Assembly: GCF_019578655.1 (NCBI RefSeq)
Contig: NC_063265.1
Location: 23,794,285-23,858,284, forward strand
Source of the DNA: Ricinus communis
Taxonomy: Eukaryota > Streptophyta > Magnoliopsida > Malpighiales > Euphorbiaceae
DNA: 64,000 bases
Direction: 5' to 3'
Shown here one piece after another: positions 37,054 through 49,068 of this stretch (its first letter is position 1; each line of letters begins with the position of its first letter). A model generated the notes under the pieces. That model was not told where the DNA came from. It did no database searches and was given only the letters and a program-made list of their open reading frames with translations. Both the position numbers and the translations under genes were made by a program.

Positions 37054-38217
37054 TTAATGATGAGATGGGGATGATGGTAGTGATGGTGCATCAAAATCAA
37101 CTAATTCAAAATAGCAATCGAGCTTGTATGTTTGTCGACGTTGGCTCCTCTCCACATTAGCCAAGTCAAAATCGAACGTGTTAAGCCGTTGGTTCAGGTT
37201 GGTGTTTATTGTTTGCAATTGGTTCAATACTTGGTTCCAACCTTGACTACCCCATTCTTGTCCTCTTCTTTCCTCATGATTTGATTCGTCCTCTTCTTGC
37301 TCCTCCCGACTTAACTTTCCTCTTGCAACACTACTACTTCCTCTACTAGACATTTCACAATCTACAAAGCACATTGGGCCACCATGACTATATACCATAT
37401 TTAATCTAACTAATGCATATATATCAGAATTCCCTAAAAGGGAATTCCCTCATATGGTGAGCTCTTTGGATCAAATCCACATAAATGGATCATTAAATCT
37501 GTGACGATGTGTCCTAGGCCAACACAACTCTTTGGTCTAGCGAGGACTTTTAATAAATTTGCATGATAAAATAAGCCAATGAAATTGACTTATTATTGTC
37601 CAAACACCATAAAAAATTAAGTTCTTGTTTGTTACTTTGCTAATTTCTTTTCTTTCAGGGATTCCATCATTCGTGAACATTGAAATTATTAAGTAGCAAT
37701 GATCAATAAAAATAGCATTTGGCATAGTATTAATATCATGCAAATCCTCTTCCGTCAATTTCTTCCAAAATCTATCTATATCAAACTTATAGTGTTGTTC
37801 ACAAATTCCTCATTTTCTTAATCCAAAACTTGTACTATAGTTGCACATGTGATATTATACTCATGTCAAAATAATCTCACCTTAATTTTTTTTCATTAGA
37901 TGGATTATATTGCAGTGTAGTACAAAATTCTAAATTTAACTCATTATAGGATGGACGAACCTTAAATATGAAAGCTGTCCACCTAGTTTAGCTAATAAAT
38001 CTATCATTCTCTTAAATATACCCAAGGAATATCCAAGAACCTACATGGTATTTGTTCTCTACTTGCTAAGCTCAAAAATCTATTACCTTCTTTATGGCTT
38101 CGGATGTCAAATGGTGCTCCATACATTGCTAACATATTTTGTTCTTAATTGGTAGAGCTTGAAGCAACTTGTTTTCCTTTTTCCTTCCTTGTTCTTGACC
38201 TTGGGGCCCTTTGTCAT
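37054..38217 (-). pseudogene. Post-pol accessory reading frame, broken
   Basis: Can be followed on the - strand from MTKGPQGQEQGRKKENK (ATG at 38217) through stop-interrupted sequence to an open C-terminal piece at 37054-37398. That piece has a Glu-rich segment (REEQEEDESNHEERRG) and a coiled-coil-like stretch (WNQVLNQLQTINTNLNQRL). Athila-type elements often carry an extra, env-like or unclassified ORF here, commonly with a coiled-coil tail. I cannot assign a domain, and it has several stops. Confidence 0.4.
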
Positions 38218-38539
38218 ATGGTATCACTTAAAAGAAAGATTAGAGTTCTAAAGCTTAATAGATACGAAAAAATTGAGTTTTTTATAGAGAGAGAAAGAAA
38301 AATGAGGAGAGAGAAAGCTTAGGTGTGTGTTAATGGTGGAAAGAAGTGAGATGGGAGAGAAAAGAGAAAAGAAAGAATATATATAGAAGAATGGGTTTAA
38401 GATTCTGTAAAAAAGATATTTTATGTTAATTAGAATTCAAAGACTATTTTATGTTAATTTTTTAAGTGAACCTTAATACCTTTTATGAAAACTTAAAAAA
38501 TTAATGAGTAATTAAAATAAATAAATAAATTTATACATG

Positions 38540-38930
38540 TGTGTTTCAGCGTTGTTGCTGACCATCAGCGTCCGACGGAAGTCCTCCTTCGCCAGCTAGT
38601 TGTCACGTCTACCCCCGCCGTTGAGTTTTCCATGCGCATACTGAACCTCTTTCATTGCCACTGGTGCCCCACACTAGCACTGACTACGTCCCTGCCTTGC
38701 CCATCCGTCGTCCCACGTCTAGCTTGCTCACGGGCTGCTCGGCGCCCACGCTGGTGGCTTCGTATCAAGTGGCCACCGTTCCATTGATGTGCTCCTCCTA
38801 GCACATATGCTCCTCGCGAGCCTGTGTACGCTGCTGCTAACTCTTCTGCGGGCCCGTGCGCTGCTGCGATGATGAAGCTACAAGCCCGTGAGGTTTTTGC
38901 ACTACTGCAACATGGCTCATTCGAAATTAA
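38540..38930. other. GC-rich island in the post-pol region
   Basis: Distinctly GC-rich within AT-rich surroundings, open for 82 codons + and 102 codons - but without recognisable protein. Copy A has a comparable island at 7370-7610. It may be an internal promoter or a structural element of the transposon. Confidence 0.4.
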
Positions 38931-39224
38931 CTTTTCCAAAGTATTTTTAATTGTTTCCAAATATATCTTAGGGTTATTAATTAGTCAAAAAATATGTAAT
39001 TAAGCGTTTCTTAGTATTTTAATATTAAATATACTTAATTAATTAAAAAATGAAGAACTTAGCAAATTTGAACTAAATTCTTAAAATTTATTAATAAATG
39101 AAACAAAAACAAAATTTTAACTAAAAATTTAAAATCTAAAAACTAACTAAGATGACTTTAACAAAATTAAAGCTAAATTCCTAATTAAAGATAAGCAAAC
39201 TAAAGGAATTTTCTAAATCCTAAA

Positions 39225-39841
39225 CTAGTTGTATTTTCTTAGGTGTCCTGGACCTCTTTTAGGAATGATTGGTTCGGGTATGACATACTCATACTTCCTT
39301 GGATGCTCACGACCTCTTTTTGAGTAGGTAGTTATGTCACACTCACTTTTATAATCACTCTCACTATACTCCTCCAATTCTTCTCTTCCCAAAGAGATTT
39401 CATCAATTAAGTGCTTCTTTTGATATTTTCTTTCAAAATTTTCAATTTTCATTATTTTCTCAAGAGTGATGGAATCTCCATTGACCTTGGGTAAGCTCTA
39501 TAATATGCATAAAAGGCGGTAATCTTTTTGAGTCTAAGGTCATACTCCGTCATAAGTCTTTTCCTTGGGCGCCAATATTTAAAAAATTCAGGTGGAGGGA
39601 ATGGTGTAAGTGTGATCCTTCTAGCTCTTTCCTCATACCTTGAAGTTCGTCTTGAACTAGATAGGATTGATGGTGAATGAAATGGTATAGATGCCCTCCT
39701 CCTAATTTTTTCAGATTTCCTAGAGGCTAGTCTTGAGCTTAGTGACTTGGATTTTGGTGTAGAGTAATTTGGTAGTGGTGAAGGTGGTGGAGAATTAATC
39801 GCTTCCTTGACGCTTCCTTGCCTAGAGTTCATGATTATCAA
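39225..39841 (-). CDS. Two adjoining basic reading frames in the post-pol region
   Basis: The first frame (39841-39452, 129 codons) is Ser/Arg/Pro-rich (PPPSPLPNYSTPKSKSLSSR, RKSEKIRRRAS) and ends TAA. The second (39452-39225, 75 codons) starts in the same bases as TAATG and ends with two similar blocks, KRGREHPRKYE and KRGPGHLRKYN, which loosely recall AT-hook cores. They could be one gene split by a frameshift or two frames linked by reinitiation. No domain is recognised with confidence. Being the longest undamaged frames of copy B, they could be accessory genes, but they could also be chance survivors. Confidence 0.35.
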
Positions 39842-40384
39842 GAGCTATGAGAAGAAAACAAAATTATTTAAAGTAACTCTTAAGGAAGAGGGGAGGGTCT
39901 ATATATAGTGTTTTTTTTAATCCTAGTTTGTGTAGGATTTGGTTATCTCTAGTCCACTAAGAATTAAAATCCTTATTTCCTCATTAATTGCTTGTCCTAA
40001 TCCTACAAGGAAATATGAATCCTACTCCTAAATAATTCTCTTCATTTATATGATCTATAATTAATCAATTATGAAAATAAATAATACTCATGTAATATAC
40101 AAAATTTTATGAATATTTGAAGCACAATATTGAATAGTAAATTTAGTGTTACCATATAAAGTTCTTTTTTTGTATTTGATGGTCATGTAGGAGCTAGGGT
40201 GCTTGAGTCTCCTACAGGTTCCTAAAAATAATAAGGAAAATACTTTAAATTAAAACTTAAAAGATAATAAAAATATAAAAGATGTAATATACAAGTACTA
40301 AATTTATTATCTATAGCTAGACATTATCAAATGTAGCTCAAATTGGTGGTGCATCAATGCATTCCACTTCATGTCCATAAGCCT

Positions 40385-41588
40385 TCATAATATGGCTTTA
40401 AACGATGACCATTTACTTTGAATTATTTTTGTGTTATTGTTGCATAATTCCACCACACCATGGGAGAATACCATCACTACTTCGAAGGGGCCATTCCATT
40501 TTGATCTAAGCTTTCCTGGAAAAAGTTTAAAATGTGAGTTAAATAATAGAACTTTCATTCTAGGGACGAAAGACTTACGAAGTAAATTCTTATCATGTTG
40601 CCTCTTGGTCCTTTCTTTGTATAGTTTGGCATATTCATATGCCGTATTATGCATTTCTTCTAGCTCGTGCAATAGGCACTCTTCTCCTGTCTTAGTTAAG
40701 TCTATATTAAGCTCCGTAATAGCCTAGCAGGCTTTATGTTCTAATTTGATATGCAAATGGCGAGCTTGCCATAAACTAGTCTATAACGACTCATTCCAAT
40801 TAGTATTTTATAAGCTGTGTGATATGCCCAAAGGGCATTGTTTAAGTGTACAGCCTAATCTTTTCTAGATAGGCGCATTGATTTCTCAAGTACTAACTTA
40901 ATTTGCCTATTAATAAGGAGTTGCAAATCTATGAGTTACTCCATATTTCTTAAGTAAGACGACAAATGCCTTATTACATAAATGGGTTCCTCCATCATTA
41001 ATAGTTTCTCTAAGTGTTTTAAACCTGTTAAGAATAGTGTAGTTCGGGTAGCAATTGCTTCTACCCATTTAGACACATCGTCAACAGCAACAAGTATATA
41101 TTCATAACTATGAGAAGGTGGAAAAGGTCCAATAAAATCAATGCCCCATACATCAAACAATTCAACTACAAGATTAAAAGTTTGAGGCATTCCATTCCTT
41201 TTGCTAATATTTCCACCTCTTTGGTATCTATCACATTTAGCACAAAAAATACGAGTATCCTTAAGTAATAAAGGCCAAAAGAAACCTGATTAAAGAACCT
41301 TATAGGTTGTTTTCTTACCACCAAAATGACCTCCACAATGCATCTCATGGCAAAAAGCAAGAATGCTTTATTGCTCATCCTCAGGAACACATATAGGAAT
41401 CTTTTCTTTTCTTGCCATGTTAAATCAGGTCTTATAATACCATAAGCTAAATAATTTACAATGTTAGCATACCATGGCCCATGATTTAAAATAAACAATT
41501 GTTCATCAGGAAAGATCTCATTAATTACTTTTTTAGAATTAAGGTTATCAAAATCAAAAATCAACCTAGAGAGATGATCAGCAACCAC
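40385..41588 (-). pseudogene. Copy B integrase
   Basis: Follows VVADHLSRL, the usual end of RNase H. A zinc-binding-like region (HCGGHFGGKKT, then CAKCDRYQ) is partly intact. The core has [15 protein letters not shown], with the first catalytic Asp, then [14 protein letters not shown]. The block with the catalytic Glu is scrambled by frameshifts, and the C-terminal tail (LLFNSHFKLFPGKLRSKWNGPFEV) is in a separate frame at 40385-40672. Non-functional. Confidence 0.8.
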
Positions 41589-41692
41589 ATTTTCACTATC
41601 CTTTTTATCTTTTATTTATATATCAAATTCTTGCAATAAGAGCACCAATTTAATAAGTTGTGGTTTAGCATTAGACTTAGTTAAAGGATATC

Positions 41693-43093
41693 TGATGTGC
41701 GTAAAATACACACATCTAAATGGGATTTTTAAGATTGATTTTATGGACATTTGGATGTGAATTGGTCACCCTATGCATCTGTTTGTGTGCATTAGGTCTA
41801 AAAGAAGTCAAAGAATGATAAAGGGAAGAATTGGAGCATAATTGGACGTCAAAGCTGCCAAAACAAGTTAAGTATGCGCATGAGGAAGCTGAACATGGCC
41901 GTGTTGGTTTCAACACTGGTCGTGTTCCCAACGCAGGCACCAACATGGCCGTGTTAGGTGCATCAAACATCAAAGAAAAAGAAGCTTTTAGGGAGCACGG
42001 CCATAGAGAGTAACACAGGCATAAACACCAGTTGTGTTGGGAACATGGGCATCAACATGGCCGTGTTGGCGGCGACATGAGGGATTAACTAATAGAAAGA
42101 AGAGAGGAAAGAAAAAAAGAGCGGGGAGAACGTCCCAAACCCTAATATTTTTTTCTCTAAGGGTTTTCTGAGCTGGAACCAAGGGAAAAGGAGACTTGGA
42201 TCAAGGTTTCAATCAGATTCCCTTCAAAGATTGAAGATTGGGTGAGGTTCGTTGATTGGTTTTCAAATCGAGCAAGAGGAACAAGAATCGATTCAATTCG
42301 AGCAAGAAGAATCGGGCTGTTTACTCTCATCCAAGGGTGTAATCGGGTTTCTCTACCTTTACTCTTTGTTGTAATTTAATTCTTGTAGGTTTTGATAATG
42401 AACATGTTTAGCTAGATTGATTAAATCCATTGGGACTTCTTTACTATATTGGCTTAATGTTATATTGTTGGATTGTTTGAGTTGGTTTTGTATTTTTCTT
42501 GCTTTCAGTATTAATAAGATAATGCATTATTCATGAGACGTTGTGAATTGTGGTGTTTAGATTGCTTTATATGATTGAGAAGTCCATTTGGCAATTAGAA
42601 TTTTGAATAGCAAGAACTGGTTAATACTTACTTAGAGATAAGGATAATTAACTAGCCGGATTAAGAATTAACAAAGCTTAATAGAGGCAGATTAAAGCTT
42701 AATGCTAATTTAAGAATCAATCGTTAGGAAAAGATTCCAACTTTATATTATTAAGTTTAGGAATTCGGTTATCTCGAGAGAGAAACCGAATTCAGTTAAG
42801 AATTCGTCCATGGGTAGCATAATTAGACTCATCAATCCTTTATCTTTTATTTGATTGCCAACTGGTTTAGGCTCCCTTTGGGTTTGCTTTCTTGTCTAGT
42901 TTATTTCATTTATCCATTTACTCCTGCATCTCCCTTAGAACTTAGCTTGTAGCTATTAGTTAGTTTAGAAATGATTCATCATTCATTTTAGGTTAATATA
43001 ACAAAGAACAAAGGAGTAACTCTAGGCTTTCACTTTCCCGAGGAATATGACCTTGATACTCGCCATTAGTACTAGACTGCATCGATAGGTACA
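41693..43093 (+). mobile_element. Gypsy-type solo LTR inside copy B RNase H
   Basis: The reading frame of copy B is cut between SDHAALLFVLAT and RYPLTKSNAKP, which are adjacent in active RNase H domains. The 1.4-kb insert begins TGATGTGCGTAAAATACAC and ends GATAGGTACA, with the near end ACTAGACTGCATCG common in plant gypsy LTRs. Flanks are atatc and ctatc, a 5-bp duplication with one mismatch. It contains an array of ACATGGCCGTGTT motifs (41890-42070). No internal region is present. Its orientation is a guess from the ends. Confidence 0.75.
41890..42070. repeat. Array of CATGGCCGTGTT motifs
   Basis: Five to six near-palindromic copies of (A)CATGGCCGTGTT, separated by 20-60 bp, some in reverse orientation. 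Similar CGGCCGTG-type arrays occur in the unrelated LTR at 4485-4930. Confidence 0.6.
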
Positions 43094-43094
43094 C

Positions 43095-44690
43095 TATCTT
43101 AGATTGTAGCTAACACAAATAGCAAAGCTGCATGATCTGAATGCACAATAACTTTAGATCCCACCAAGTAAGATCTAAATTTGTCTAGTGAAAATACAAT
43201 GGTTATAAATTCTTTCTTAATTGTTGAATAGTTCATTGGGCATCATCAAGAGTTCTGCTAACATCATATATAACATTTAAAGCTTTATCAACTATTTGGC
43301 TTAGAACTGCTCCTATAGCATAATCAGATGTATCACACATTATTTCAAAGCGAAGAGACCAATCAGGTACTATAATAACATGTGCACCAGTCAATTTTTC
43401 TTTCAAAGTATCAAAAGCAAAAAGGCATGCATCATCATCCTTAGCTAGTAACTCAAATAAAGGATGAGCGATTTTTGAAAAGTCTTTAATAAAACGTCTA
43501 TAAAATCCTGCATGGCCAAAAAAATTTCTAATTCCCTTTACCGAAGTAGGCTGAGCAATTTAGCAATTAAATCAATTTTTGACCTGTCGACTTCGATACC
43601 TTTATTAGAAACTACATGTCCTAACATAATACCATATTTAACCATAAAATGACTCTTTTCCCAATTCAAAATAAAGTTATGCTCAATGCATCTTTTAAGA
43701 ACACGAGTCAAGCTACTTAGAATGCATCAAATGAGAAGCTAAAAACTGAAAAATCATCAATAAATACCTTGATGTAGTCTTCTAAAATATTACAGGTGCA
43801 TTGCAAAGTCCAAATGGCATCCTTCTAAATGCAAAAGTTCCAAAAAGACATGTGAAAGTTGTCCTTTCTTGATCTTCAGGTGCAGTGGGTACCTAATAAT
43901 AGCCTAAAAGTCCATCAAGAAAATAGTAAAATCCATGTCCTACTAAACGCTCTAAAATTTGATCAATAAAAGGAAGAGAAAAATGATCCTTCTTTGTTGC
44001 AGCGTTTAGCTTCCTATAATTAATATACATTCTCTACCCTGTAGTCATTCTTATGGGAACTAACTCCCCTTTTTCATTCTTAACAACTGTAATACCTGAC
44101 TTTTTAGGCACTACATGAAGAGGGCTTACCCAATTGATATCAGCTATAGGGCATATAATACCCTCATCCAATAGCTTTTGCACTTCTTTTTTCACCACCC
44201 CTTTCATGTTAGGATTAAGCCTTATTTTGGTATCTCTAACAGCATTGGCACTGTCCTCTAATGTAATCTTATGCATACACATTGTTGGACTAACACCCTT
44301 AATGTCAGAAATTCCCCATCCAATGGCTTTTTTAAGACTTTTTAATTCTCTAATAGTTGCTTCTTCTTCTGAAGGAGAAAGATCATAAGCTATAATTACT
44401 AGGTACGTATTCCTTTCTCCCAAGAAGATATATTTAAGTATGTTAGGCAACTCCTTAAGCTCAAGTTTAGGTGGTTCATTAATAATTTCTAATTCATTTC
44501 CAAAGGGAGAATCTAAAGGTTCAATAGTGCTTTCATTAAGTGATATTAGAGCAGCTTCATCTAACTTATCATCAAAGTCTAAGACTTCCTCATCCAAATT
44601 TTCTTCTATTTTTTCCAATGCTAATGCAAGCTCTAGCTTATCATCCCTATCCTGTAAGTATATTTCATAAAAAAAAAATACTCCATACAA
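43095..44690 (-). pseudogene. Copy B reverse transcriptase and RNase H (N-terminal part)
   Basis: Starts with LDEGIICPIADINWVSPLHVVPKKSG, the conserved entry to gypsy RT, then YINYRKLNAATKKDHF-type sequence. It continues FTCLFGTFAFRRMPFGLCNAP (about 43860-43800) and VFIDDFSVF (about 43770-43745), where both catalytic Asp residues remain. RNase H begins near 43390 with MCDTSDYAIGAVL. Stops and frame changes are frequent, and the domain is cut at 43093/43095 by the solo LTR. The open piece 44034-44690 covers the protease-RT linker and the RT start. Confidence 0.85.
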
Positions 44691-45145
44691 TCAACATATG
44701 AACAATCATCAATTGAAGTGCTATGAGATAGAGTTAGAGGATCAAACACTTTAAATTCTATAGTCTCTTTTAAGTCTGTCATAGTCAGCTTTCCATTGTG
44801 CACATCAATAATTGTTTTGGTAGTTGCCATAAAGGATCTACCAAGGAGTATTGTTTGCTCCGTATCCCTTGGTAGAGTATTTTCCATGTCAAGAACCACA
44901 AAGTCAGTAGAGATTATCAGTTTTCCTAATTGAATCAACAAATCCTCCACTATGCCTCTTGGATACTTTATTGACCTATAAGCTAGCTGTAGAGACATGG
45001 TAGTTAGTTTCAAATCTTCTAAGCCAAGTTGTGCATATATTGAGTATGGCATCAAATTGATGCTTGTTTCTAAATCCAACATGACTTTAGCAATTTCCTT
45101 ATCCCTCATTGTAATATCAACAATAAAGCTCCTAGGATGTTTCAT
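44633..45145 (-). pseudogene. Copy B aspartic protease
   Basis: 170-codon open frame: KVMLDLETSINLMPYSIYAQLGL holds the catalytic Asp, but the usual DLG[AS]S reads DLETS. It continues LQLAYRSIKYPRGIVEDLLIQ, FVVLDMENTLPRDTEQTILLGRSFMATT with the second retropepsin motif (usually ILGRPF), and FKVFDPLT. It is closely related to the copy A protease at 8231-8596. The active-site change suggests loss of function. Confidence 0.85.
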
Positions 45146-45799
45146 CTTAGGGGGTAATTATTGTTGGAGAATGACACTTGTTGTTTTAAAGACCATTACT
45201 TTCTCATTATTCCCATATCTCATTGTATTAGAGTTTAGTTCTTGAAGAACTTGGCATAAGCTGACATACTTCTAATAACATCCAACAAAGATAAATTAAC
45301 GTTAACCTTAGAAAGTATATAAAAAATTTCAAAAAATTGCTTATCCGGTTTGCTTCTTTCAATTTGTTCTGGAATTGAATAAGAGGCTTGTAAGGCTCAG
45401 CTGCCTTAAGGAACTCAGGTCTTGAAAACGTCTCATTGTCTTTCTTCTTTTGCCTAAGATTGAGTTCTACTCTTTCTTCTTTTTATACACCTCCTTAAGT
45501 TATTTTCACATTAACTAATTCATCTTCTTTTGATGTACCCGCATAGGAAGAATCTTCTGAATTAAGGTTTTAACATTATTATCAAATAACTCACCATCCT
45601 TTAGAATAGTGATAGCTTTAGTTTGCTCAGGTTGACTTGGCAATTTTCCTTTCTTATTTTTTTGTACAACTTACAACTTTAACAATTTATCCAATTTGAG
45701 TTTCCAATCGCTTCATTGAAGCTTCTATGGAATCGGTTTTCTTTTTATTCTTCTCTATTTTATCATGGGTAGCTGTCATAAGAGATTGGAGTTTTTCCT

Positions 45800-47073
45800 C
45801 CAAGCTTGGTTTTCTTTAACGAGCTTGTTCTTGATTTTGGAATGGATGGTTTTGATTTCTTGAGTATTGAAGCTCTTGGTTTTGATATTAGGGCTGATTT
45901 TGGTTCCTCAATATCTATGGTGGATTGTGGTCATTATTTCTTCAGGAAAAATTTGGATGGTTTCTACAACCTGGGTTATATGTGTTGAAATATGAATTAT
46001 TCGTAGGTTGCCTAGACTGATATGATTCTGTCAAGTTAACCTGTTCATAGTCACTTGCATAATTCTCATAAGATGAGCAAACATTAGCACCCTGACCATA
46101 AACACCACATATACCATAAACTACATTGGTTGGTACATTCTTAGTTGGAACAAGTATTTTAACTTGTTTAGTTAATTCAGTTATCTACATAGCTATCTCA
46201 TTATTAGACATAACTTCATCCATTCATACTCTTTTTGTTCTCACACTCTTTTATTACGAATTGGCTCCTAACATCTCAAAGATATCATAAACCACATCAG
46301 CAGTTTTTCCTAGCATAGCACCCCTGCTGCATTATCAACAATACATTGGTAATGTTGGATCAAACCATCATAGAATGATTGGTTAGTTACAGAAAGTGGG
46401 TATCCATGGTATGGGTATTGCAGTAAAAGTGACTTGAAGCGATCTTATGCTTCATGAAAGGATTTGGTATCCTTTTGATAAAAGTTGAAAATTTCAGCCC
46501 TTAGTTCTTGGTCTTTTGATGTGAATAAAATTTACTCATAAATTTTTAATATACTTTATCCCAAATTCTTAAAAAATTAGGAGCCAAGGTCATTAACCAA
46601 GCCTTTGCTTTTTCTTTTAATGAGTAAGAAAGACATTTCATCCTCAATTGGTCTTCATTTAGTCGAGATAATAGAAAAGTATGAATTATAGTATAGAATT
46701 TCCTAATAAATACTAATGCATCTTCGTTAGGCATACTATAGAATGAAGGAAGCATATTAAAATAGATGTTTTTAAGTTTATAGTTTCTAGATGCATCACC
46801 TATAACTATGCATGAAGTAGTGTTACCAATTATGAGACGAGCATAATCCTTCATAGCCATTTGCCTTTCAGCAGCTACTTGTCTTTGGTTATTAGCCATT
46901 ATTTCAACCTCTTCTTCAAATCCTACTTCTAGTTTCTCTTTAATTTTTCTTTTCCTCTTAGAGGTAGAAACTTACTCTCTACTTCTTAGTCTTCTTCTGC
47001 CCTTTTAACAGCTGATATAAAGTTGTAGGGATTTTGAGTTGATGAATCACTTGATCTTGTTTTCCTAGTAGGA
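45800..47073 (-). pseudogene. Copy B gag
   Basis: The frame can be traced from TRKTRSSDSSTQNPYN near 47070, as in copy A. The open part 46546-46899 has MAMKDYARLIIGN, FNMLPSFYSMPNEDALVFIRKFY and LKEKAKAWLMTLAPNFLRIWDKVY, typical of plant gypsy gag capsid. Downstream parts are frame-broken. No CCHC zinc knuckle could be recognised. Confidence 0.8.
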
Positions 47074-47211
47074 TACAAAATCAAAGGAAAAACTTCAGAT
47101 TTATAAACTTAAAAATTAAAATTTAAAGACAAAACAAAAACATACAAATATGCAGTACACAAAAATATAAGAAATAAAACTTGATAATTAATCAATATAA
47201 TATCGACACAG

Positions 47212-47230
47212 TTCTCCGGTAACGACGCCA
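47212..47230 (-). other. Primer binding site of copy B (tRNA-Asp type)
   Basis: The - strand reads TGGCGTCGTTACCGGAGAA, differing by a few transitions from the complement of the tRNA-Asp 3' end. It lies 9 bp from the LTR border at 47240. Confidence 0.75.
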
Positions 47231-47239
47231 AAAACTCGG

Positions 47240-48439
47240 TATCTCAAACTTAGTAAACAAGTGTACGAACTGAATAATAATATGGGCAAGTTCACCATAA
47301 GGTTGATCTCACAAGGAATTGTCGAGCATATACTATAAAGACCAACTATTACACAAAAAATACTAAAAATAAATCTAAACACTATAAGTTAATCTTTTGA
47401 GGATAGTTTAAGGTTTATAAAAAAAATAAACTAAAAAATAAATATATAAATGGAATAATTAATTTAAACTATATGCTAAAATAGCATTTAGTCTAGCTTA
47501 TACTTAGTAATCTCCTTATTTTTTTCTTAAGCCCAAATTTAATGAATAAGATAGTGATATGCCTTTTTCCTACATCACTCAAACTAATGATGCAACATAG
47601 GTTCCTTATACCTAGATAGATTAAAGTAAATATAGTGTTTCTAATATTTTTAACCTAAAAACTTTCATAACAAATATTATTATTAAATTGATCTGATGGT
47701 CAATTAATAATAATAGATAAAATTAATACAGTTATGAAGGCAAAGTAATCATTCATTAAACTCATAATAAATAAGATTTATACATATGTAAAAAGCTAAA
47801 CTAAACATTTGTGGAAATTACCCTAACATATTTAATCCAACAGTCATTGAAATTAAATAGAAAGATATAAAAAGATAAAACATAAAATTAAAGCTCCCTC
47901 AAAATCCAGAAGTTCTTCAAGGGATGAAGATGATTGGTCCTCACTCTCCACGTTTTGAAAATCTTCTTTGATCTTTGAAAGAATTATACAAAAACTAACT
48001 AAATATTTGTAAAGAATGAACTGTAGAGAATTCATAGAGAAAAGAATGATAGATAGGTTCCTTGTGCAACTGATCTCCACTAGTTATAGAGATTCATTTC
48101 TTAGAGTTCTTCTCTAGACACAACACTACTATAATTATCCTCTTAACTATTCTAAATAAAATAAATAACTTAAAAGTAATTGTCCTTAATTACATAATAA
48201 CTAATTAATTTCTGCTTGTGACCTTGTATTTTTTTGCTAGGCCTGTAAAATTAGTAGTCTACGTATTTTTATTGTGAAACTTCGCAGCAACGGTATATTT
48301 TAAGCCCATTTATGTATATTAAGCTTGTATTCTCTCTTTTTGGCTATTAATAAGCACATATTTTCACATATTATGTATATAAACATACTAATAAATCACT
48401 AAAATATCTTAAATATATATACATAATATGAACCTATCA
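47240..48439 (-). repeat. Copy B 5' LTR (1.2 kb)
   Basis: On the - strand it begins TGATAGGTTCATATTATG and runs to the PBS side, where the expected CA end is mutated to TA (+ strand TATCTC). It matches the truncated 3' LTR (34803-35672) and, more distantly, the LTR of copy A. Confidence 0.8.
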
Positions 48440-49068
48440 ATTGCAATATGATTATTATGTTATCGCTCCAATCTCATTTATTAGTCTAATATACATAAGA
48501 TTCTAGAAATTTTTATCTTTTTTTTCTTTGATAACTGAAATATTGGGACTGACAAAATTTCATAAAAAAATATAGTAATTAAAATTTTTATTATAATCGA
48601 ATCGATATATTTCAGTTTAAAAGAATTTTAATTATCTTAGTATTTAATTGGTTTGATTTGATTAACCGGATGTACAGCCCCTGTCAGTATACAACCAAAA
48701 TTGATAAAGTACAAAACACAGGCCTACAGCATCACCATCAACTCCACCAGTCCTCAATTATACATTACAATAGAGAAAATTAAAAGTAGACCAACTGACA
48801 CCAAGTGGAATCTACATCAGATTCAGACATCCTATACTACAAAGATAATGGGTTCTCTTTATATTTTGGAAGAGAACACAAAATACATTAACAAGATAAA
48901 AATTGTTGCGTTTTGTCTCTCACTTTGTTTTACATCAGCAAGATTTATATCAACTAAAAAGGGGTAAAGAAAAAGTAAATAAGTAGAAAACAAAATTCCG
49001 AGAAGTGCCTCCTTTATTTCTTTCTCTCTTCTACCCTAATCTTCTCGATCTCTCCTCCTGTGAACTGG
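48440..49068. other. Intergenic and 3' flank of the WAT1-related gene
   Basis: No gene seen. The TTTATT at 49013-49018 (AATAAA on the - strand), 51 nt past the stop, is a possible poly(A) signal for the WAT1-related gene. An 88-codon + frame at 48701-48967 has no family resemblance. Confidence 0.5.

Larger units (their letters stand above)
34803..48439 (-). mobile_element. Athila-like Ty3/gypsy element, copy B
   Basis: - strand order: 5' LTR 48439-47240, PBS 47230-47212, gag from about 47070, protease, RT, RNase H, integrase to about 40385, a 4.7-kb post-pol region, PPT 35690-35673, and a truncated 3' LTR 35672-34803. All domains are in canonical gypsy order (integrase last). The tRNA-Asp PBS and the long post-pol region fit the Athila lineage. 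Every domain has stops or frameshifts. A solo LTR (41693-43093) interrupts the RNase H. The 3' LTR lacks about 390 bp at its outer end, so no target duplication can be checked. Confidence 0.85.
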
